The notes under the pieces: model-generated | Told to the model about the DNA's origin: nothing | Database searches by the model: none | What the model saw: only the letters and a program-made list of their open reading frames with translations | Translations under genes and position numbers: made by a program | NCBI GenBank assembly: GCA_026131555.1 | Contig: JAMXJH010000001.1 | Span: 186,001 to 250,000, forward strand | Source: Aerococcaceae bacterium NML190073 | Lineage (GTDB): Bacteria > Bacillota > Bacilli > Lactobacillales > Aerococcaceae | Reading direction: 5' to 3' | DNA length: 64,000 nucleotides | Part shown: piece after piece, positions 41,328 through 50,128 of the stretch | Layout of the letters: each line of letters begins with the position of its first letter | Position numbering within the stretch: the first letter of the stretch is position 1

Positions 41328-42009
41328 TTTTATAACCTACTCCCCATATGGTTTTGATGTATTTCTGTGAAGCGGATAAGCCGTCTATCTTCGAGCGAAT
41401 GTGGCGAATATGAACCATTACCGTATTATTGTCTTTCTCGTAATAAGCTTCGCCCCAAACACGCTCAAAAAGCGTTTCAGTCGGTATGATTTTTCCGGCG
41501 TTTGCCACGAGTTCCCATAATATTTTGAATTCAAGCGGCGTTAAGCTGACTGGCCTCTCGTTGACTAGACATTCATACGTTGAGCGATTCAACACTAAAT
41601 TATTGTAGAAGACAACCTCTTCTGCTTCTCCCGAGGCTTGATTATAGTGTTTGTAGCGACGCAACTGGGCTTTGACACGTGCTACTACTTCCAGTGGATG
41701 AAACGGCTTCGTCATATAGTCGTCAGCTCCTACCGATAGGCCGCTAATTTTATCGAGGGCATCATCTTTCGCTGTCAACAAAATAATCGGAAACATATGC
41801 TGTGTGCGGATTGTCTGACTCAGTGTTAAGCCGTCCATTCCAGGTAGCATGATGTCCACTAAAGCTAAGTCGACATGCCCCTCCTGAAGGTGAGCTAGAG
41901 CCGCCTCCGCATCAGAAAAAATGGTAACTGCATAGCCTTCATTCGTTAGATACACCCGCAATAAATCAGAAATATCTTGCTCATCTTCCACTATCATAAT
42001 CTGTTCCAC
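41320..42009 (-). CDS. OmpR-family response regulator, VanR-like
   Basis: The receiver domain has the acidic pair VEDEQD, phospho-Asp in LALVDIMLPGMDGLTL and lysine in ADDYMTKPFHPLEVVARVKAQL. The winged-helix output domain ends HIRHIRSKIDG...IKTIWGVGYKIG. The KPFHPLEVVARVKAQLRRY stretch is strikingly VanR-like. The likely start is the GTG at 42009 (AGGGG 6 bases upstream), giving 229 residues. It probably regulates envelope genes such as the neighbouring carboxypeptidase; no vanH, vanA or vanX is present, so this is not evidence of glycopeptide resistance. Confidence 0.93.
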   Translation of the reverse strand: MEQIMIVEDEQDISDLLRVYLTNEGYAVTIFSDAEAALAHLQEGHVDLALVDIMLPGMDGLTLSQTIRTQHMFPIILLTAKDDALDKISGLSVGADDYMTKPFHPLEVVARVKAQLRRYKHYNQASGEAEEVVFYNNLVLNRSTYECLVNERPVSLTPLEFKILWELVANAGKIIPTETLFERVWGEAYYEKDNNTVMVHIRHIRSKIDGLSASQKYIKTIWGVGYKIG

Positions 42010-42031
42010 TACAATCCCCTCCTCCAAAAAA

Positions 42032-42658
42032 TCAGCGTCGGATTGACCGTTTTAACATACTTACGAACAATTCATACATCAGCAAAATGCATACAAATAA
42101 TAGCATGAACAGCTCTTGTGGCAAAACCGTAATAATCGGGTCTGTCAAAGGATTGAATAACCATAAGTCATTGCGAAAGAACACTTGGTGAAAAAGAATG
42201 AATAACTGTTCAAACGCCACTACTACAAGAAATAACATGACAATCGGAAACCAACTTGCCAGTCTCAAAGACAGACGTAACCAAAGGTTGCTCTTATGCT
42301 TTCGAACACGTCCCCATAGCCAAATGCTAAACAGAACACCGACTCCACTTAATACAAAATTAACTAGAATCAATTGCTTCACTTCATAGAAGTGCTGGAC
42401 GCCACCGGCTGAACTACTGAAATGAGGCAGGAGCATTTTGGTAGTGAAAGGATTGGTGATGTAATCGAGCACTGCGTGATAATTACGCATTAAATCCTCG
42501 GTCGATAAGCCGGCAACTGCCCCCAAATTGAACCAGTCGATACAAATGCGATAAATATGCGGTGAAACAACTATCGTCACTGTAACAGCTAACGACAAAC
42601 AAGTTACACCCCATATTAGCGCAATTAATATTTGTTGAAATTTCGTTAGAGCTCCCAT
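42032..42658 (-). CDS. TIGR01906 family integral membrane protein
   Basis: The 208-residue protein has five hydrophobic segments and a conserved outer loop (LSTEDLMRNYHAVLDYITNPFT, SSSAGGVQHFYEVKQLI), then FHQVFFRNDLWLFNPLTDPIITVLP. This is the hallmark of the TIGR01906/DUF1461 family of Lactobacillales. Its function is unknown. Its start overlaps the end of the NagD-type gene by 13 bases, and nagD-TIGR01906 adjacency is typical of the order. Confidence 0.92.
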   Translation of the reverse strand: MGALTKFQQILIALIWGVTCLSLAVTVTIVVSPHIYRICIDWFNLGAVAGLSTEDLMRNYHAVLDYITNPFTTKMLLPHFSSSAGGVQHFYEVKQLILVNFVLSGVGVLFSIWLWGRVRKHKSNLWLRLSLRLASWFPIVMLFLVVVAFEQLFILFHQVFFRNDLWLFNPLTDPIITVLPQELFMLLFVCILLMYELFVSMLKRSIRR

Positions 42659-43419
42659 TCAGATAAATTCTCCCGGATATAAGTCGGTTGCGCCGACACA
42701 TCAGATAAATCCGCGCGCTGAGTAAAGCCGGTCAACACGAGCAAAGTATCCATTCCCGCATTGATACCGACTTTAATATCGGTTTCATAATTATCACCTA
42801 CCATCAGCACTTCATCAACAGCCAATCCCATACGACTCAATGCCCCTTCCAAAATTGGACGGTAAGGTTTCCCCATGACAGTCGGCTCTTTTTGCGTTGC
42901 CATCTGTAAGAAAGCCGTCAGCGCTCCCGAACTCGGCATCATTCCTCGCTCTGTCGGAATATTACTGTCCATGTTCGTCACTAGAAACGCTGCCCCGTTA
43001 CGGATGGCTAGTGAAGCCATCGCCAATTCCTCATAAGTCGTCTGACGATTCAAAGCCTGCACTACTACTTGTGCGGACGGTGTTTGATTGAGCGCGAAAC
43101 CGGCTGCTTCTATTTGTGCATGCAACGCCGGCTCGCCGACGACGTATACAGATTGCCCTGCATGATGTGCGTGCAAGTAATCGACAATCGCCAACGCGGA
43201 AGTGTAGACATGTTCCGGACCAACAGGTAATTCATATTGCGTACGCAACGATTCCGCCACTTGTTCCGGCGAACGCGTTGCATTATTTGTCACGAACAAA
43301 AAAGGAATATCTTTCGCAACCAGTTCGCGCACAAATGCTTCCGCAGTCGGAATCCGCTGATTACCGAAATAGACGGTGCCATCCAAATCTAACAAATACC
43401 CTTTATACGTTTTCATCAT
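42646..43419 (-). CDS. HAD-superfamily phosphatase, NagD-like (TIGR01457)
   Basis: The 257-residue type IIA HAD phosphatase has the nucleophile motif LLDLDGTVYFGN, then FVTNNATRSPE and GKPYRPI and the acidic VLMVGDNYETDIKVGI. It acts on small phosphorylated metabolites; B. subtilis relatives (YutF) are broad. AAGGAGATC precedes the two adjacent ATGs (43419/43416). It is in an operon with YutD upstream, the usual Firmicutes order. Confidence 0.94.
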   Translation of the reverse strand: MMKTYKGYLLDLDGTVYFGNQRIPTAEAFVRELVAKDIPFLFVTNNATRSPEQVAESLRTQYELPVGPEHVYTSALAIVDYLHAHHAGQSVYVVGEPALHAQIEAAGFALNQTPSAQVVVQALNRQTTYEELAMASLAIRNGAAFLVTNMDSNIPTERGMMPSSGALTAFLQMATQKEPTVMGKPYRPILEGALSRMGLAVDEVLMVGDNYETDIKVGINAGMDTLLVLTGFTQRADLSDVSAQPTYIRENLSEWEL

Positions 43420-43429
43420 GGATCTCCTT

Positions 43430-44119
43430 TTATTTCATCTTCTGTTTAATGACGAATTTCCCTTTTTTGTTGGTTGGTTGTGATGATACAGGCTTTTCTG
43501 CCTTCAAAGCTTCTGATTGACGCTTCTTCTGCTTGAACGGTTTCTGTTCCATCTTGCGTTCATTCGTTTCGACAAAACGCGGCTGCTTCTTAGCTTTTGG
43601 TTGTTCTTTCTTAGTATTGCGCTTCGACGGCTTAAAGTTGGCTTCCTTCGTAGTCACTCGACGCTCAACGGTCGACACTACTAAAGGCGTCACTTCTGCT
43701 TTCCCTAGCACTTTACGCAATTGATTATATTTGACCAACGCAGATTCTTTCGCCAAAACAAAATATTTACAACCGAAATTGCAGTATTCTTTCAAATACT
43801 CATCCAAATGGTCAATCGTCTGCTCGCGCGGTACTTTACGCTGATTGATTTGATAGAAACCTCTTAAACGCAATTGTTCAAATCCCCAATCGCCAACAAT
43901 AAAGTCAAACTTATCGAAATAATCTTGATAGCGCGCCTCAAATGCCTCCAAATCAAATGCTTCTCGATAATCAATGACTAATTGGTACAACTGTTCTCGA
44001 ATTTGAATATGCGTTTCATCTAAGAGATGAACAACTTTTTCCTCTAAAGACGAACTGCTCGTCATATCCAACAAAATATCTTCAATTTGCTGGGCAATAG
44101 TCGGTTCATGATGTGTCAT
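43430..44119 (-). CDS. yutD: YutD family protein with basic C-terminal extension
   Basis: YutD-like core (about residues 30-135): YREAFDLEAFEARYQDYFDK, DFIVGDWGFEQLRLRGFY and CNFGCKYFVLAKES. From residue 150 on, a Lys/Gln/Arg-rich disordered tail of some 80 residues is added, as in other Lactobacillales YutD proteins, suggesting nucleic acid or ribosome contact. The function is unknown. It stands at the head of the yutD-nagD-TIGR01906 group. Confidence 0.9.
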   Translation of the reverse strand: MTHHEPTIAQQIEDILLDMTSSSSLEEKVVHLLDETHIQIREQLYQLVIDYREAFDLEAFEARYQDYFDKFDFIVGDWGFEQLRLRGFYQINQRKVPREQTIDHLDEYLKEYCNFGCKYFVLAKESALVKYNQLRKVLGKAEVTPLVVSTVERRVTTKEANFKPSKRNTKKEQPKAKKQPRFVETNERKMEQKPFKQKKRQSEALKAEKPVSSQPTNKKGKFVIKQKMK

Positions 44120-44161
44120 AATAATCTCCTATACCTTTATAATCTTTCTTCATCATTATAA

Positions 44162-44200
44162 CAAAAAAAAGAAGCTAGTCATAACTTAGCTTCTGTTTTT
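44162..44200. terminator. Terminator after the CDP-alcohol phosphotransferase-like gene
   Basis: GAAGCTA / TAGCTTC stem with a 9-base loop and T-runs on both sides, in the gap between the gene ending at 44228 and the yutD start at 44119. Confidence 0.8.
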
Positions 44201-44227
44201 GTTAATTTTTTTGCATGAAGTGCTGAC

Positions 44228-44851
44228 TTATTTGAAAATACTTCCCAATGCAATAAGCGCAACCGCCACAAGAGCTTGCAAAGCAAAAATGTAAAGTGTC
44301 CAAGCTGCCGGAATTTCAGGAACTTCCCGTTTCCAAACATAACCGGCTGCTAAAAGCACATAAACTAACGCAAACACGACTTGGAACACTACTAACGGCA
44401 AGACATAACCTAACAACGCTACAATCGGCAAAATCAAACCGACCATTTCAACTTTAACACCTAGAGTGGTTCCCGGCGCGTGTTCAACTTGAAAACGTGC
44501 CGCGCGATTGAAATGAGCTAAACGAATCGCAACAGCTGACATATATAAAGCTGCTAACAACACACCCCAAACACTTGCTTGTAACACTTGAATTAACAAT
44601 ACCGCCGGCAGCACCCCGAATATCACAAAGTCCGCTAAATATTCTAATCCTTTCGCAAAAGAAACTACAGCCTCATCGCAATCAAACGCGCGTGAAAATT
44701 TATAAATAAAGACATCTGCAACCGTTGCCACAATTAAAGACAATAGTGCGTATTGCGTCTGATTGATAATCGCAAAACCGATTCCGACCGCCCCAAAAAA
44801 TAAACTAAACATCACTAACACATTTGAACGATGTAAATTCCCAATAAACAT
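44228..44851 (-). CDS. CDP-alcohol phosphotransferase homologue with degraded active site
   Basis: The 207-residue membrane protein has six hydrophobic segments and the general PssA-like layout, including KGLEYLADFVIFGVLPAVLL, which aligns with the family's GxxLDSLADxVSFGxAPA. The catalytic D-x2-D-G-x2-A-R...D...D pattern is only partly kept. In ATVADVFIYKFSR the second Asp and the Gly are replaced by Ile-Tyr, and the third Asp is Glu. Loss of metal ligands suggests that it is inactive or has a changed function. A misread is unlikely because the frame is clean. Confidence 0.8.
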   Translation of the reverse strand: MFIGNLHRSNVLVMFSLFFGAVGIGFAIINQTQYALLSLIVATVADVFIYKFSRAFDCDEAVVSFAKGLEYLADFVIFGVLPAVLLIQVLQASVWGVLLAALYMSAVAIRLAHFNRAARFQVEHAPGTTLGVKVEMVGLILPIVALLGYVLPLVVFQVVFALVYVLLAAGYVWKREVPEIPAAWTLYIFALQALVAVALIALGSIFK

Positions 44852-45027
44852 CTTGAACGCCTCCTAACTTTTTCTGTTGTATTTATCATACAAATTTATC
44901 TTCTATTAAGCAATCAGAAATTGTGATTGTCATCGTTTTGTTATGGAATCCGAGCGTCTTGCTCGAATTCGGCTCATTTTTGCTTGAAGGAAGGTGTTTT
45001 TTTTTGCGTAATAACAAGCTTGTGGCA

Positions 45028-45056
45028 TTGCATGTTCGCCGAGATTTCTATATACT
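45028..45056 (+). promoter_or_regulatory. Predicted promoter of the DegV gene
   Basis: TTGCAT, a 17-base spacer, TATACT, 40 bases before the ATG at 45096. Confidence 0.65.
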
Positions 45057-45095
45057 GAGGGGGACAACGTAAATGACCTATTAGGAGGAACTATT

Positions 45096-45944
45096 ATGAC
45101 GAAATGGAAAATTGTTGCCGACTCCGGTTCAAATATTCTGGAATTCACGGCACCGGACAATGCTTTCGCCTACGAGTCTGTTCCATTGATGCTAAACATT
45201 GGTACCGATGTTTATGTCGACAACAAGGATTTGGATTTGAATACTTTACTTGATGCAATGGAGAAAGAGCGTACAGCTTCTTCAAGTGCTTGCCCTTCTC
45301 CGAATGCTTATGCGCAAGCTTTCGAAGGTGCGGAAAACGTCCTGTGCTTCACCTTGTCCAGCGGTTTATCCGGTAGCTATAACAGCGCTATGCTCGGTGC
45401 TAATATGTTGAAAGAAACACATCCTGATGTTAACTTGCATATTTTTGACACATTGTCTGCAGGAGCGGAAATGGATTTACTGGTGCATAAAGCATTCGAT
45501 TTGGCTCAAACCGGCATCAGTTTCGATGAAATGGTTCGTACATTGAAAGAATACCACCAACATACCGACATCGTCTTCATGCTTGAATCCGTGGATAATC
45601 TAGTCAAAAACGGGCGCTTAAGCAAATTAGTCGGTTCGATGATTGGCTTGCTAGGCATTCGCCTAATCGGTGTCCGCACAGCGGAAGGTAAGATTGAATT
45701 GGCAACAAAAGCCAAAGGAACCAAGCGCGCAATGAAGAGTCTTTTGGAAGAAATGCAGAAACGCGGCTACCAAGGCGGTAAAGTCATTGTCACACACTGC
45801 TTAAATCCGGAATCTGCGGACAACTTCCGCCAATTGATTCTTGAGCAATATCCACAAGCTGATATTTCAATTCTCACAATGGATGGTCTTTGCACCTATT
45901 ACGCACAACGCAACGGTTTGCTCATCGGTTACGAGAAAAACTAA
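45096..45944 (+). CDS. DegV family fatty-acid-binding protein
   Basis: The 282-residue two-domain protein binds a fatty acid between its lobes and feeds FakA-type kinases. Motifs are KIVADSGSNI at the start, ASSSACPSPNAYAQAF, CFTLSSGLSGSYNSAML, VDNLVKNGRLSKLVGSM and VTHCLNPESADNF. No fakA gene is adjacent. ATTAGGAGGAAC precedes the ATG. It is a single gene with its own promoter. Confidence 0.95.
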   Translation: MTKWKIVADSGSNILEFTAPDNAFAYESVPLMLNIGTDVYVDNKDLDLNTLLDAMEKERTASSSACPSPNAYAQAFEGAENVLCFTLSSGLSGSYNSAMLGANMLKETHPDVNLHIFDTLSAGAEMDLLVHKAFDLAQTGISFDEMVRTLKEYHQHTDIVFMLESVDNLVKNGRLSKLVGSMIGLLGIRLIGVRTAEGKIELATKAKGTKRAMKSLLEEMQKRGYQGGKVIVTHCLNPESADNFRQLILEQYPQADISILTMDGLCTYYAQRNGLLIGYEKN

Positions 45945-46042
45945 GCATCATTTTCGAACACCTATCTAAAGAAATTTGTACACACAAAAAAAGTTCTTAC
46001 ATAAATTCTATCCGCAACAAGAACTCTCAATTATGTACATAG

Positions 46043-46086
46043 ACAAGCTATCTGTCCTCTCTCGGATACAGATGGCTTTGTTTTTT
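46043..46086 (+). terminator. Terminator in the degV-ilvE gap
   Basis: CAAGC-ATCTGT pairs with ACAGAT-GCTTTG across CCTCTCTCGGAT, then TTTTTT. It is 100 bases past degV and 110 bases before ilvE, so it could terminate degV or attenuate ilvE; the rest of this 253-base gap holds a small hairpin (AGTTCTT / AAGAACT near 45987-46025). Confidence 0.7.
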
Positions 46087-46197
46087 CCCTTAGCTGAATC
46101 CGCACAAAAAAGTAGCTGCTTCTGCCTGAATCAAGTAGCATAAGGGATCCTCTAGACAAATCAAACATCAACTCACTGCTAGAAAGGGGCAACTAAT

Positions 46198-47229
46198 ATG
46201 CAAACACCAGAAACAATCAATTGGAATGAACTCGGCTTCGGTTACATTGACACCGGCAAACGATTTCGTGCCTATTACAAAGACGGACAATGGAGCAAAG
46301 GCGGCATCGAAACAGATCGCCACCTACGAATCAGTGAAGCTTCCAACGTACTACATTATGGACAAACTTGCTTTGAGGGACTGAAAGCTTACCGAACCAA
46401 ATCGGGCGAGATTCAGCTATTTCGTCCGGACGAGAATGCGAAACGGATGCGCCGTTCAGCAGAACGATTATTGATGGCGCCTTATCCCGAAGAAGATTTC
46501 GTCCGCGCCGTGCATGAAGTTGTACGTGCCAATGCCGATTGGGTTCCACCGTATGGCTCAGGCGCAAGTTTGTATATCCGACCTTTACTCATCGGCGTAG
46601 GTGACGGAATCGGGGTAGCACCTGCTTCTGAATATATTTTTACAATCTTTGTAACACCTGTCGGTGCTTATTTCAAAAAAGGGCTCGCACCGGCAAACTT
46701 CTTAATTAGCGATTACGACCGTGCTGCTCCTAAAGGTACCGGCGCCGCTAAAGTAGCGGGAAACTACGCCGCAAGTTTGTATCCGGGTAAATTAGCCAAA
46801 TCGCAAGGCTATACGGATGCGATTTACTTGGATCCGGCAACTAAAACCAAAATTGAAGAAGTCGGAGCTGCCAACTTCTTCGGCATTACGAAAGACGGGG
46901 TATTTTTGACACCGAAATCGCCATCCATTCTGCCGAGCATTACGAAATATTCACTACTCGAATTAGCGGAAAAACGGCTCGGTCTAAAGGTAAAGGAAGG
47001 TGATGTTTACGTTGATCAACTCGATCAATTCGCCGAAGCCGGTGCTTGTGGTACAGCAGCCGTTATTACACCAATTGGCTCCATTACAGTCGGCGATACG
47101 AAACATGTTTTCTTCTCGGAAACCGAAGTCGGACCAACGATTCAACGTTTATACCGTGAGCTAACCGGAATTCAATACGGCGATTTGCCGGCACCAGACG
47201 GCTGGATTCAAAAAGTCGACCTACCTTAA
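46198..47229 (+). CDS. ilvE: Branched-chain amino acid aminotransferase
   Basis: PLP-dependent fold-type IV aminotransferase (343 residues) that makes or degrades Leu, Ile and Val with 2-oxoglutarate. Characteristic stretches are HYGQTCFEGLKAYRTKSGE, RPLLIGVGDGIGVAPASEY, PKGTGAAKVAGNYAASLYPG (with the PLP lysine) and IEEVGAANFFGI. AGAAAGGGGC precedes the ATG. No other branched-chain gene is adjacent, so in this organism it may serve catabolism or nitrogen exchange. It ends at a bidirectional terminator. Confidence 0.96.
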   Translation: MQTPETINWNELGFGYIDTGKRFRAYYKDGQWSKGGIETDRHLRISEASNVLHYGQTCFEGLKAYRTKSGEIQLFRPDENAKRMRRSAERLLMAPYPEEDFVRAVHEVVRANADWVPPYGSGASLYIRPLLIGVGDGIGVAPASEYIFTIFVTPVGAYFKKGLAPANFLISDYDRAAPKGTGAAKVAGNYAASLYPGKLAKSQGYTDAIYLDPATKTKIEEVGAANFFGITKDGVFLTPKSPSILPSITKYSLLELAEKRLGLKVKEGDVYVDQLDQFAEAGACGTAAVITPIGSITVGDTKHVFFSETEVGPTIQRLYRELTGIQYGDLPAPDGWIQKVDLP

Positions 47230-47248
47230 ACTGACAATCCGATAAAAA

Positions 47249-47290
47249 AAGCTAGAGAACGTCTCTTATTGAGTCGCAAATCTCTAGCTT
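47249..47290. terminator. Bidirectional terminator after ilvE
   Basis: AAGCTAGAGA / TCTCTAGCTT 10-bp stem with flanking A- and T-runs, between the convergent ilvE and AraC-type genes. Confidence 0.85.
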
Positions 47291-47312
47291 ATTATTTTGT
47301 TTTGAACGGGAT

Positions 47313-48083
47313 TTAACGGCGCTTTTGAGGCAAATTGTTGAAAATAAGGAAAGGCAAGTTAATGATAATCGGCGGGTCACTCGCAATTGGCGGACGCATC
47401 ATCAATTCCGCTTGATGATGTGTTTCACCTTCAAAATATAGCGGCGCCTCCAAGCGACTTCGGAAATTATAATCCAATACGTACGATTTGATGAACGTCA
47501 TATCTTGCATTATTTCACAAGCTAATAAATAATATTCTCCATTCGGCACATTCTCGAATGTGTACTGTTGCTGATGAACAAGCGCCACACCAACAATCGG
47601 ATATTCTTTGGGAATACCCGTCCTAAATAAACCAACACAAGTAATCATCGGTCGGTAATCTTCCGGATAAACGACCTTTACTGTCAAGGAATTTCCCGTG
47701 GTTACTCGATAATGATGATACGGAATGGCTTCTCGTTTCCCGATAAAGTTGCGAATGATTTTGAAAGCGAGGGTGGATTTGCGATGATACTGTTTCGGTG
47801 TAATGCCCGTCAGTTGCTTAAAGGCATTGGAGAAACTTCCCAAACTACTGTATCCCAATTTGAGCGACGTATTAGTAACCGTGTCTTCCGATTGTACAAT
47901 TGATTTAATACCATCTGCCAATTTCAGAGATTCAATGTATTGTTTAATCGAATAGCCCATCTGTTTCTTAAATTCACGCGACAAGTAGGACTCGCTGTAA
48001 TGGAATTGCCGAGCAATCGCCTTCAAACTCAAATCCTCGTGCAAGTGCTCCCTAATATACTCTGCAACTCGCTCTATATCCAT
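47313..48083 (-). CDS. AraC-family regulator with N-terminal HTH
   Basis: The double helix-turn-helix is at the N-terminus (LSLKAIARQFHYSESYLSREF and TSLKLGYSSLGSFSNAFKQL, GITPKQYHRK). A C-terminal domain of about 150 residues follows that could bind an effector (GyrI-like size), with strands such as LTVKVVYPEDYRPMITCVGL. The ATG at 48083 (AGAGGGAC upstream) gives 256 residues. It is divergent from nothing and 26 bp downstream of the thiolase gene in the same orientation. Its target is unknown. Confidence 0.88.
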   Translation of the reverse strand: MDIERVAEYIREHLHEDLSLKAIARQFHYSESYLSREFKKQMGYSIKQYIESLKLADGIKSIVQSEDTVTNTSLKLGYSSLGSFSNAFKQLTGITPKQYHRKSTLAFKIIRNFIGKREAIPYHHYRVTTGNSLTVKVVYPEDYRPMITCVGLFRTGIPKEYPIVGVALVHQQQYTFENVPNGEYYLLACEIMQDMTFIKSYVLDYNFRSRLEAPLYFEGETHHQAELMMRPPIASDPPIIINLPFLIFNNLPQKRR

Positions 48084-48109
48084 TACTCGTCCCTCTCTTT
48101 GCAAAAAAA

Positions 48110-49315
48110 TTACACAACTTTAATTAAAGCGGCGATGCCCATGCCTCCTCCGATACACAATGAGGCAACACCATAAGCAGGCAATTGCTCTTGCAATTCA
48201 TGTACCAAAGTAGTCAATATCCGTGCCCCCGATGCACCAATCGGGTGTCCTAATGCAATAGCTCCCCCTTTTGGATTCGTCTTTCGACGCAATGCTTCCG
48301 GTGTCACCGCCAATCGTTCTGCCAGTGCCCTCTCTACCGCAATTGCTTGAGCGGCAAATGCTTCATTAAGTTCAAAAACTGCCACGTCCTCAAAGGTGAG
48401 ATGATTTTGCGCTAGGACATTGGCGACTGCATCTACCGGTCCCATTCCCATCACTTCAGGTGCAACACCTGATTGAGCGAAACCAACAATTTCCGCCAAT
48501 GGCGTTAAATTGAACTCATGCAATGTTGCCTCGGATACTAAGCAAAGCAAGGCAGCACCGTCATTGATGCCGGATGAGTTCCCGGCTGTCACACTGCCAT
48601 TTTTTATGAAAGCGGGTCGAAGATTGGCTAATTGTTCGGCATCCGTTGTGTAATTGATATATTCGTCCTCGGCAGTGACTAGCTCACCTTTGCGCGTCAT
48701 TTGCACCACAGGTAGAATTTCCGCTTTGAAAGCGCCGGATTGTTGAGCTTGGCGGGCTTTTAATTGTGATGCTAACGCATATTCATCTTGCTCTTGACGG
48801 CTAATGCGATATTGCGAGACTAAATTCTCGGCAGTTTGTCCCATGTGATAACCGCCAACCGCATCTGTCAAGCCGTCTTTCAACAAACTGTCGACAAAAG
48901 TCACATCGCCTAATTTGAATCCTTTACGCATACTCGTTGGTGCCAAGTACGCTGCTTGGCTCATATTTTCAACGCCACCGGCAATAATTGCTCGGTTCAT
49001 ACCGTATTTAATCTTAATAAAGGCTTCGTAAACAGCTTTCAAGCCACTGCCACACACCATGTTGAGGGTGTAAGCCGGCACGCTTTCCGATAAACCGGCT
49101 TTCAAAGCAACTTGGCGCGCAATGTTCTGCCCGTGACCTGCCGACAAGACATTCCCGATAATCACTTCATCGATAGCTGAAACAGGAATGTTTGAGGTTG
49201 CTAACATTTTTGTCAGTAAACCAGAGGCTAAATCGGAAGGCGATACGTCTGATAAACTGCCCAGAAATTTGCCAATCGGTGTGCGGTTAATCGCTGTAAT
49301 ATAAACTTTCTGCAT
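48110..49315 (-). CDS. Acetyl-CoA acetyltransferase (thiolase)
   Basis: Condenses two acetyl-CoA to acetoacetyl-CoA or the reverse. The acylated cysteine is in NMVCGSGLKAVYEAF (about residue 88); FELNEAFAAQAIAVE, GGAIALGHPIGASGAR (His) and CIGGGMGIA (Cys) complete the active site. The 401-residue length is normal. In Lactobacillales it usually feeds the mevalonate pathway; no mvaS or mvaE gene is in the window. The ATG at 49315 is set by GGAGA upstream. Confidence 0.95.
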   Translation of the reverse strand: MQKVYITAINRTPIGKFLGSLSDVSPSDLASGLLTKMLATSNIPVSAIDEVIIGNVLSAGHGQNIARQVALKAGLSESVPAYTLNMVCGSGLKAVYEAFIKIKYGMNRAIIAGGVENMSQAAYLAPTSMRKGFKLGDVTFVDSLLKDGLTDAVGGYHMGQTAENLVSQYRISRQEQDEYALASQLKARQAQQSGAFKAEILPVVQMTRKGELVTAEDEYINYTTDAEQLANLRPAFIKNGSVTAGNSSGINDGAALLCLVSEATLHEFNLTPLAEIVGFAQSGVAPEVMGMGPVDAVANVLAQNHLTFEDVAVFELNEAFAAQAIAVERALAERLAVTPEALRRKTNPKGGAIALGHPIGASGARILTTLVHELQEQLPAYGVASLCIGGGMGIAALIKVV

Positions 49316-49336
49316 CTTTCTTCTCTCCAAACTTTA

Positions 49337-50101
49337 CTATTGCATTGTGTCTGTGACTAAGGCTACTACTAAGCGGACGTACGGCATTGTTTCCACACGA
49401 TAATCCGATGCTTCTGCATAAATATACAGTGCTTGGCTGATATAATCCGCTTGTACAAGCGACGACGAATCACCGCCAAACGCCTTCAACAAATACTCCG
49501 CCAAAATATCTTCATTCTCCCAAGTTTGTAAATGTATATCCGTTGCCGAAATATACACTTCGTATAATTGCTCGCTTAAACGATATTCCGCCGAGTCAAT
49601 CGTCGGAAACAAGGTTCGAAACCCCAAGCCGTCTACTGTATCACTACCGAAATAATGGTACATTCCTAATTGCTTCGTTCGCTCTTGGACGCCGCCTAAC
49701 AAATGCTCACCATATTGCACCGGTGATAATCCTTGCGTTGATCGAACTTGATTGACTTTCGCAAGAAAAAGCTGATTCAACTGCCATGGATCAACTTGTT
49801 GATTGAAGCGTTGTGCTACTTCTGTTGCTTTGTGATACGCTGGATACTGCGTGACTTGTTCATCAAGCGTGCGCGGTGTCTGCGCTGTTTGAGCCGGAAT
49901 CGCTTCTTGTTGCGATTGTCTTTGATTCGGTTGCACGTTCAATAGATGTTGCACTACTACGGTCACTGCCTGAAAGGCGGATAAATCTTCTCGCTGAAAC
50001 GTTGCGCTAATAAAAGGCGCATGTTGAATATAGACCCATGCAAACACCACTATGATAGCGCTCAACTTCACATAGAATGCTTTCGGAAATGTTTCTTTCA
50101 T
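49337..50101 (-). CDS. CAP-domain (SCP/PR-1-like) surface protein
   Basis: One N-terminal membrane segment (about residues 10-28) and a Gln-rich linker lead to a C-terminal CAP-like domain of about 150 residues: LFLAKVNQVRSTQGLSPVQY, RTKQLGMYHYFGSDTVDGLG and SEQLYEVYIS. The His-Glu metal pattern of CAP is only partly evident, so activity is open. It is probably anchored outside. The ATG at 50101 has AGGAGG 6 bases upstream. A dyad overlaps its promoter. It is 21 bp upstream of the thiolase gene. Confidence 0.75.
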   Translation of the reverse strand: MKETFPKAFYVKLSAIIVVFAWVYIQHAPFISATFQREDLSAFQAVTVVVQHLLNVQPNQRQSQQEAIPAQTAQTPRTLDEQVTQYPAYHKATEVAQRFNQQVDPWQLNQLFLAKVNQVRSTQGLSPVQYGEHLLGGVQERTKQLGMYHYFGSDTVDGLGFRTLFPTIDSAEYRLSEQLYEVYISATDIHLQTWENEDILAEYLLKAFGGDSSSLVQADYISQALYIYAEASDYRVETMPYVRLVVALVTDTMQ

Positions 50102-50128
50102 GGCCACCCTCCTTGTCTAATCGTTTTA

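Noticed and set aside
39226-42009. Vancomycin resistance locus
   Set aside because: Only VanRS-like regulators and a carboxypeptidase; no vanH, vanA-type ligase or vanX anywhere in the window. The ddl at the left edge looks like a normal housekeeping ligase.
46144-46156. GGGATCCTCTAGA, identical to part of a common cloning-vector polylinker
   Set aside because: Only 13 bases match, and the flanks (AGCATAA and CAAATCAAA) are not vector sequence. Chance is the simplest explanation, though raw reads could be checked for chimerism.
45945-46197. T-box leader of ilvE
   Set aside because: No AGGGTGGNACCGCG-like core or specifier stem is visible.
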